NCBI GenBank assembly: GCA_018907035.1
Contig: JACCIC010000342.1
Location: forward strand, 62,001-126,000
Direction: 5' to 3'
From: Sycobia sp. Sy_11
Lineage: Eukaryota; Arthropoda; Insecta; Hymenoptera; Epichrysomallidae
DNA length: 64,000 nucleotides
Positions within the stretch are counted from its first letter, which is position 1. Each line of letters starts with the position of its first letter. Positions 57,932 through 64,000 of the stretch are shown here, in pieces. The notes beneath the pieces are model-generated. The model was not told the DNA's origin. It worked only from the letters and a program-made list of their open reading frames with translations, and ran no database searches. A program made the translations under genes and the position numbers.

Positions 57932-58139
57932 TTACAAATATGAAACTGGAGAACGCCAAAAAATATGTAGTAAGATCGAGTAATCTAGATTTATTTTACT
58001 GCACGTGGAAGTGTTTGCACCTAAATACTTTAGAAAAATAGCAAATGAGTAGTATTGCTTGGTAATTCTATTCTTATTTTTGGAAGGGAAAATGTGCAGC
58101 GCAATCAAAGAGCACTTAGATTCTGTATTCGGCTTTCCG

Positions 58140-58363
58140 GAGCGATTCTTGTCTTCCACTTCAAAATGACCACTTTGGAATAATTTCAACCACTCGTAGC
58201 ACGTTGATTCTTCAATACATTCCACTCCATAAGTTTCCAAAAGCAAATGATAGGCTTCAGCCGCACTTTTCCTCATATTAAAGAATAGAAGCAGCGCTTC
58301 TCGCAACTGACGTTTATTTGGTTGGAAACTTGCCACGATTTTCCTCGATAAAATCAACGACAC
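58140..58363 (-). mobile_element. Mariner N-terminal fossil
   Basis: Minus strand: VASFQPNKRQLREALLLFFN, MRKSAAEAYHLLLETYGVEC, YEWLKLFQSGHFEVEDKNRS then GKP. This is the mauritiana-type helix-turn-helix region. Homology ends about 58140 and the continuing frame to 57932 is unrelated flank. Confidence 0.75.
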
Positions 58364-58449
58364 CGAAAGAAATGCTCAAATATACTGCTGCAAAATTATT
58401 GACAGACACATAACCAACAAATAACACGTGAGTTAATAAATATTTTTAT

Positions 58450-58640
58450 TAATTAATTATATGACTGTCCTTGTTTAAAATCACAATTTTAGGATAGTCT
58501 GGCTGTCATTATAATTTTCAATTAATTATATATTGCTATGTATTAGTATTGATATAAACATATATTGATATTATTATGTATTAATTTTAATTTATTTAAT
58601 TGGACTGTAAGACCAATAGAAATATTTATTAATTTATCTA
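58450..58640 (+). mobile_element. Penelope-type tail fragment
   Basis: TATATGACTGTCCTTGTTTA, GATAGTCTGGCTGTCATTAT and TTGGACTGTAAGACCAATAG then AAATATTTATTAATTT, in the order of the tails at 11070-11250. Confidence 0.55.
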
Positions 58641-58956
58641 AATACATTTATTCAAGTATAACACATGAAGTTTGATATTTCTGCCCGAGATCCACTCCAG
58701 ATGCCTTATCTTGACAAATGCTTGAAAATTACTTGTACACCCAACACTACATGAAGCTTTACAGTCTATGGTAAATTCAGATTTGTGACTGGAGCATCAA
58801 CATCGTTAAAGTATGAAAAAAATTCTACAGTTTTTTTTTCAAAATGCAAACCGATGTGATGCTTCTATTGTAACACATGGTATCGATGAGGTGAATTGCC
58901 TAATCGTAAATGAGTATATATGTCTGATTTACGAGTATAAGACTGTATGTATATAT
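58641..58956. other. Spacer
   Basis: Nothing supported. Confidence 0.35.
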
Positions 58957-59548
58957 ATACGAGAGCGGTTCAATAAGTACCCGTATTCAAGACAGAGGAC
59001 GTTCTTTAGGAAAACTGATGTTATTCTCCTATGTAGCCATTTATCAAATGATGGCAATCAAATTGCAGACTGATATAATTAATATTTTACATGATTAGTT
59101 GGCTATGAAAAAATTGTCGGCCCGATGGGTACCGTGATTGCTCACGGTAGACAACAAGCGGAAAAGGCTGTTAACTTCTAGCAGTGTTTGAAACAATTTA
59201 AGCCAGATCCGAAGGACTTTTTGCGTCGAGTTGGGACCGTTGATGAAATCTAATTTCATCATTACACACCAGAAACTAAGCAACAATCAGAAGAATGGAT
59301 TTCTCGCGATGAATCTGTTCCAAAGAAGACGAAGACGATTTTTTGGGATGCGAAAGGCATGATCCTGATGGACTTTCTAGAAAAACGAAGAATGATCACT
59401 GGACAATCCTACAATAAGCTATTGAATCGCTCCGACAAAAAATTGAAGGAGACACGGCCACATTTGGTGGAAAAAGGTGTTGTTCGAAGACGACGCCGCA
59501 CTAGCATATTCATATGGAGTTGTCGCAAATTGCATAAATTTCATGATA
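58957..59548 (+). mobile_element. Mariner fossil interrupted by another mariner
   Basis: Begins GAGCGGTTCAATAAGTACCC. Decayed blocks follow: MKKLSARWVP, LLTVDNKRK, KDFLRRVGTVDEI (first catalytic region), HHYTPETKQQSEEW-like residues in shifted frames, and MILMDFLEKRRMITGQSYNK. Sequence stops at 59548, where the next element begins, so this is a nested insertion. Confidence 0.65.
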
Positions 59549-60815
59549 AGAGGGTGGATTGATAAGTTTCTAGCCTGACCAAGAGATGACGCCATTAGGC
59601 CTACCTTGAGGTGGCGTTCTATAGTACCATCCTTAGATAGCTTGAAGCTATAGTTTCAGTCCGAATGCCATGTTACTTTAGGTTTGATAGCACGCTGAAC
59701 AAGGCGCCCCTGTGTTTTTCGTAAAAATGGAAAAACTGGAAAATCGTGCTGTCATCAAATACTTTTATTCGAAGGGGTTGATGCCGAAGAAAATTAAAGA
59801 AGAGATGGGAACATCCTCCCCATCATATTCAACCGTTAAGCATTTGGTTTCCGAGTTTAAAAAGGGTTGTGTGAGCACCTGTGATGAGCCTCGCTCAGGA
59901 CGCCCTATTGAGGTCACAACTCCAGATATGATCGAAAAAATCCATCAAATAGTGCTGAATGTCCGCAGATTAAAAGTGCGTGATATAGCTGAGACCTTTA
60001 AGATGTCATATGAATGTGTACAAAATATTTTGCATCAACATTTATATATGGAAAAGTTCTGTGCAAGATGGGTACCGCCTTTGCTAACAGGTGGCCAAAA
60101 ATTGATTCGAAAAAACATTTCTGCCGCCAATTTGGCGTTGTATAAGTTAATCCAAGCGAATTTTTGCATCGATTCGTAACTGTTGACGAAACTTGGGTCC
60201 ACCACTACATTGCTGAAACCAAACAACAGTCTAAACAGTGGATTGGACCAGGGGAACCAACTCCAAAGAAGGCAAAAACAATTTTTTTGGCGAACAGGTT
60301 ATGGTTACTGTTTCTTGGGATGCAAAAGGTATTATATACAACGATTACCTTGAAAAGGGTAAAACGAGCAATGGTCAATACTACGCAGATTTATTGCAAC
60401 GTTTGAGCCACGAAGTGAAAATTAAACGACCTCATCTGGCGAAGAAAAAAACCTTGTTTCATTACCATAACGCGCACGTCAATTGTTGCGATGGCTAAAA
60501 TCAACGATCTGAAGTTTGAACTGATGCCGCACCCTCCCTATTCTTCAGACCTAGCCCCAAGTGACTATTATCTGTTTCCTAACCTCAAAAAATGTGTTGG
60601 CGGTCAGAGATTTTCGGACAATGAAGAAGTATCCGAATCTGTAAATGGATATTTTGAGGAGCTTGACGAATCAGTCTATAGAGATGGGATTACTAGACTA
60701 GAACACCGCTATGAGAAATGTATCAGCCTTGGAGGAGATTATGTTGAAAAATACAAAAAATTCTGAAAAACGTTGTTTTTCTTAGTCAGGCCGGAAATTT
60801 ATCAATCCACCCTCG
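59549..60815 (+). mobile_element. Mariner with pseudogenised transposase, same family as 6170-7347
   Basis: Inverted repeats: GAGGGTGGATTGATAAG at 59550 and, inverted, ATCAATCCACCCTCG to 60815. Length about 1267 bp. Left flank TA at 59547-59548; the right flank is TC, so the duplication has decayed. The transposase starts MEKLENRAVIKYFYSKGLMP at 59727 and includes SEFKKGCVSTCDEPRSGRPI, YECVQNILHQHLYMEKFCAR and VTVDETWVHHYIAETKQQSK. After a 1-bp loss near 60150 and a shift near 60298 come DLLQRLSHEVKIKRP, HYHNAHV (second Asp lost) and PPYSSDLAPSDYYLF, GGDYVEK. Dead. Confidence 0.9.
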
Positions 60816-61008
60816 TCATTAATACATAATTTTGTTTTCGCCCTGGTGTATATATGTATATATACATAAATATAATTATTTCGATCAGGATCGGGATAAT
60901 AAAAACTGAGTGTTTTTATTTTACAACGTTTAGTCGACAGATATTGTCAACCTCTTCAGGTTGACAATGTATTTGTATACATTATTTTTATAATTATAGA
61001 AAATTATA

Positions 61009-62294
61009 TTAGGAGTGTGAATAAGTCTTTCCCGTTTTTTGTAAGAGATGGCGCCACCAATACTGTGCGAGTATTCAATGGTTACATATGTCATAATCAA
61101 AGCTTATTCATATGTCAACAATTCCATACTAACACATTAGTTAAAATTTTTTCGCATCATAAATTTTTGATATCGTGAAAATGTCGAAATTTGAGCCGAC
61201 TCGACGTCATTTGCGAGAAATTTCACTTTATTGGTTCAATTTGAAGAAATCTGCTGCCGAGACCCATCGATTGCTTCAGGAGGCTTATGGAGAAGGTTGT
61301 GTCGATGATTCAAGTGTTCGCGGATGGTTTCGACGCTTCAAAAGCGGTGATTTCGACGTGGAAAACAAGAAGCGTTCCGGGCGGCCGCAAATCTTTGAAG
61401 ATCGAGAATTGGCGACTTTGCTTGATGAAGATTCTTGTCAAACGCAAGAAGAACTTGCTGAAGCATTGGGAGTTGACCGAACAACCATTTCCAAGCGTTT
61501 GAAAGCCATGGGAATGATCCAAAAGCAAGGAAATTGGGTGCCGTACGAACTGAAGCTGAGAGACGTCGAACGGCGTTTTTTCACTTGCGAACAGCTGCTT
61601 CAGCGACATAAAAGAAAGGGTTTTCTGCATCGTATCGTGACTGGCGATGAAAAGTGGATACGTTATGATAATCCGAAGCGAAGAAAATCATGGGGACTAC
61701 CCGGCCATGCATCATCATCGACGGCCAAGCCAAATATTCATGGCGCCAAGCTCATGCTCTGTATATGGTGGGACCAGCTAGGTGTGGTTTACTATGAGCT
61801 TCTGAAACCGAATGAAAGGATCACAGGCGAGGTCTATCGACGACAATTGATGCGTTTGAGCCGCGCACTGCGAGAAAAACGGCCACAATACTCCGACAGG
61901 CACGACAAAGTTATTTTGCAACATGACAATGCTCGCCCACATGTTGCACCGCCGGTGAAAACATACTTAGAAACGCTCAAATGGGAAGTCCTACCCCACC
62001 CGCCGTATAGTCCAGACGTTGCTCCGTCTGATTACCATCTCTTCAGATCGATGACGCATGGCCTGGCTGACCAGCACTTCCATTCCTACGAGGAAGCCAA
62101 AAAATGGGTGGATGACTGGATAGAGGCCAAACCGGTCGAATTTTTTCGCAACGGGATTCGTATGTTGCCAGAAAGATGGGAAAACGTTGTAGCTAGCGAT
62201 GGCCAATACTTTCAATAATTCATTTGTAACCATTTTTTCACAATAAAGGCTCAAAATTTGAAAAAAAACGGGAAAGACTTATTCACATACCTGA
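61009..62294 (+). mobile_element. Apparently intact mauritiana-type mariner transposon (1286 bp)
   Basis: Inverted repeats TTAGGAGTGTGAATAAGTC then TTTCCCGTTTTTT (61009) and, inverted, GGGAAAGACTTATTCACAT then ACCTGA (62294), with TA on both sides (61007-61008, 62295-62296). The length equals that of the classic Mos1 element. It holds one uninterrupted transposase gene. The only related full-length copy in the window is the inverted, disabled one at 56160-57430. Confidence 0.96.
61181..62218 (+). CDS. Mariner transposase, intact, 345 aa
   Basis: The start is the ATG of MSKFEPTRRH (61181); the frame extends two codons upstream to a GTG but lacks reason to use it. The N-terminal paired helix-turn-helix covers about residues 5-110 (KKSAAETHRLL, then RRFKSGDFDVENKKRSGRP linker, then AEALGVDRTTISKRLKAMG), and WVPYEL is at 120-125. 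The catalytic DD34D triad is D156 (TGDEKW), D249 (QHDNARP) and D284 (APSDYHLF), with exactly 34 residues between the last two, as in Mos1. The C-terminus is ERWENVVASDGQYFQ. By family it binds the inverted repeats and cuts and pastes the element at TA. All key residues are present and no stop interrupts; activity is untested. It would be expressed only if host sequences or the element's short leader promote it. Confidence 0.96.
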   Translation: MSKFEPTRRHLREISLYWFNLKKSAAETHRLLQEAYGEGCVDDSSVRGWFRRFKSGDFDVENKKRSGRPQIFEDRELATLLDEDSCQTQEELAEALGVDRTTISKRLKAMGMIQKQGNWVPYELKLRDVERRFFTCEQLLQRHKRKGFLHRIVTGDEKWIRYDNPKRRKSWGLPGHASSSTAKPNIHGAKLMLCIWWDQLGVVYYELLKPNERITGEVYRRQLMRLSRALREKRPQYSDRHDKVILQHDNARPHVAPPVKTYLETLKWEVLPHPPYSPDVAPSDYHLFRSMTHGLADQHFHSYEEAKKWVDDWIEAKPVEFFRNGIRMLPERWENVVASDGQYFQ

Positions 62295-62296
62295 TA

Positions 62297-63470
62297 GTTA
62301 AATATTTTTCCACTACATTAATACATATACTTTTGTCCAGACCACGTTTAAAATGCGCATTTCCAGTTCCTTCCAACGGTCGGTAATGTGAATTTTGTAT
62401 TCCTAGGTGTCTTATATTAGCCATAATTAATTATCACCAATGCATTACTTGCTTTGTTATTGCTTTTGTTTCTCAAACTACGTACATTGGTAATTTGATA
62501 TTGGATATTGAAAAAACAGACACACACATACAAACATACTCACGCATGCACACATGGATACAGGCACGCACAGACACAAACATTTTGTTAAGTTCTTGAA
62601 GTGTGGATCGATTCACAATTACTGGTACACAATTACTACGAACTGTACTTCGACTGCGGCTAAATCTATCTAGGCTAATCGATCCCCTTACCTGCATTTA
62701 GTTTATTTCCTAATGAATTTTATCTTTCGATCAGCTTTCCAAAATTCTAATTAGGTATCTCCCCATGCACCATTATCCCTCTAGTTTATGGCTCTTTATT
62801 CAAGCAATTATTCAAGAAAATAACGATTTATAATAAAAGCAATCATAGACTACATAACATGCTACTGCGTGTACTCTTTATAAATACTTAAGTTTGTGTG
62901 GCAGCGCGATCCATGCAAGTATGCGAAGCTTATCGTCGGTTCACTGCCCAATGCTCAATGACCTAGTCATATACTGTTCCTCGCTTAATTTTGCATCGTG
63001 ACATCTAAACATCTTTCAGCGACATTGTAAAATTTTACGTAAAAGTGAAAAATAAGAAAAATTAAACCTATATATCTAACATAAATAAGCTACAACTTCT
63101 AGAAAACAATTTTATTTTCGCTAAGCATTGTATTCTTTCCGTTTCATTGCTTGTCTTCATGCGAGCCTCAGATGTCTCATTTTACTCCAAATCACTTCTA
63201 CCCCACGAAGACGCCACTGCTTACGCACATCTACTTTTCTCATGTTGGTTATATGGAAGCAGCTCTTTATTTCAGTGCTCTGTCTGTATCCAGAATTACT
63301 CTGCTCTTTTTATATAAAAAATACAGCCCCTATAAACCACTAAACTACGTAGTATCTGTTGAATTTCTATATTGAATTTCCTTCCCTCTTTTTGTCGTAT
63401 GCATTTCGCAGCTATTTACAAAGCGCTATAGAGCTCGTATCTGGCAGCACTATACATCATTTGAAAGGTC
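62297..63470. other. Spacer between mariners
   Basis: Includes a CA-rich patch at 62518-62575. No supported gene or repeat. The short frames at 63128-63375 are unsupported. Confidence 0.35.
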
Positions 63471-63544
63471 TTGACATAACGTACAAAACGATGCTATGCA
63501 TGATTAGTTTCGATATTGCGTTCAAAAGTTATAGACGTGAAAAC

Positions 63545-64000
63545 ATGGAGTTCACTAACGCCGAAATTCGCGCTATTTTAAAGTTTTCCTTCGTCAAAGG
63601 CAAATTCTAGAGAAACGTTCCGTGAGATTAATGTTGTTTTGCGGGATGGCACGCTATCACTTCGAACCGCAGAGGAATGCTTTCGACGATTCAGAGCCGG
63701 TGAAAACGACACCATAGATGAGCCAGCCGGCGGAAGATCTGTGACGACGAATACCGATCAAATCATGGAATTTATCGAGTTAGACCGGCATGTGGCATCT
63801 CGTGATATCGTCGAGGAGATGAGAATTAGTCACCAAACCATTTTAAACTATCTGCAGAAGGCTGGATACAAAAAAGCTTGATATTGGAGTGCCGCATGAT
63901 ATGACGCAAAAAAATCTTTTGGAACGAATCAACGACTGCGATGTGCTGCTCAAACGAAATGAACTCGACCCATTTTTGAAGCCGATATTGACTGGCGATA
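63545..64000 (+). pseudogene. Mariner transposase N-terminus, cut by the window end
   Basis: Starts MEFTNAEIRAILKFSFVKGK at 63545. A frameshift near 63607 leads to RDGTLSLRTAEECFRRFRAG, ENDTIDEPAGGRSVTTNTDQ, ASRDIVEEMRISHQTILNYL and QKAGYKK. A second frameshift near 63880 leads to GVPHDMTQKNLLERI, where WVPHD has lost its Trp, and LKRNELDPFLKPILTGD at the window end, just at the first catalytic Asp. It is a lineage distinct from the others here. The catalytic domain is not visible. Confidence 0.85.

Overview
The window looks like a stretch of insect chromosome, most likely hymenopteran and quite possibly ant. The background is AT-rich with higher-GC islands, and almost everything recognisable is a transposable element (TE): Ty3/gypsy-type and BEL/Pao LTR retroelements, Penelope-like elements with GIY-YIG domains, many mariner lineages, and a Polinton/Maverick-like relic. 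I find no host protein-coding gene, no rRNA or convincing tRNA gene, no CRISPR and no bacterial-style operon. The host assignment is inference from TE composition only.

Layout. 1-5850: the 3-prime part of a gypsy-type element (protease end, reverse transcriptase, RNase H, integrase, then an unusual zinc-knuckle frame), broken by stops and frameshifts, with a polypurine tract and an LTR-like promoter. 6170-7347: dead mariner, minus strand. 9047-11252 and 14488-15935: two head-to-head pairs of 5-prime-truncated Penelope-like elements, forming large inverted repeats whose flanks carry hammerhead-like cores. 16146-17116: a series of hairpins with a repeated core and changing stems, downstream of a TATA box. 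18251-18600: a 175-bp unit in two tandem copies. 19030-21560: gypsy deletion derivative, minus strand. 22494-25570: a second, plus-strand gypsy relic, interrupted from 23761 by another LTR-like stretch with hairpins.

26708-32223: a BEL/Pao element, minus strand, with two LTRs, a tRNA-Tyr-type primer site and near-matching 5-bp flanks, but with protease and reverse transcriptase deleted. 33388-34702: Polinton-like protein relics, bracketed by inverted GAGGAGTG motifs. 36905-47420: scattered mariner fossils and Penelope-like terminal repeats. 48039-49537: a probable TTAA-flanked MITE, then a non-LTR-like tail running into a 286-bp pentanucleotide repeat. 50500-64000: a dense mariner graveyard.

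The one gene that looks functional is the mariner transposase at 61181-62218. It has 345 codons, all three catalytic aspartates at 156/249/284, terminal inverted repeats and TA flanks (1286 bp). Its sister copy at 56160-57430 is inverted and disabled by small deletions. The genes do not work together as a host pathway. The functional links are within elements: an intact mariner transposase could act on related inverted repeats nearby, and deletion derivatives of BEL and gypsy would depend on relatives elsewhere.
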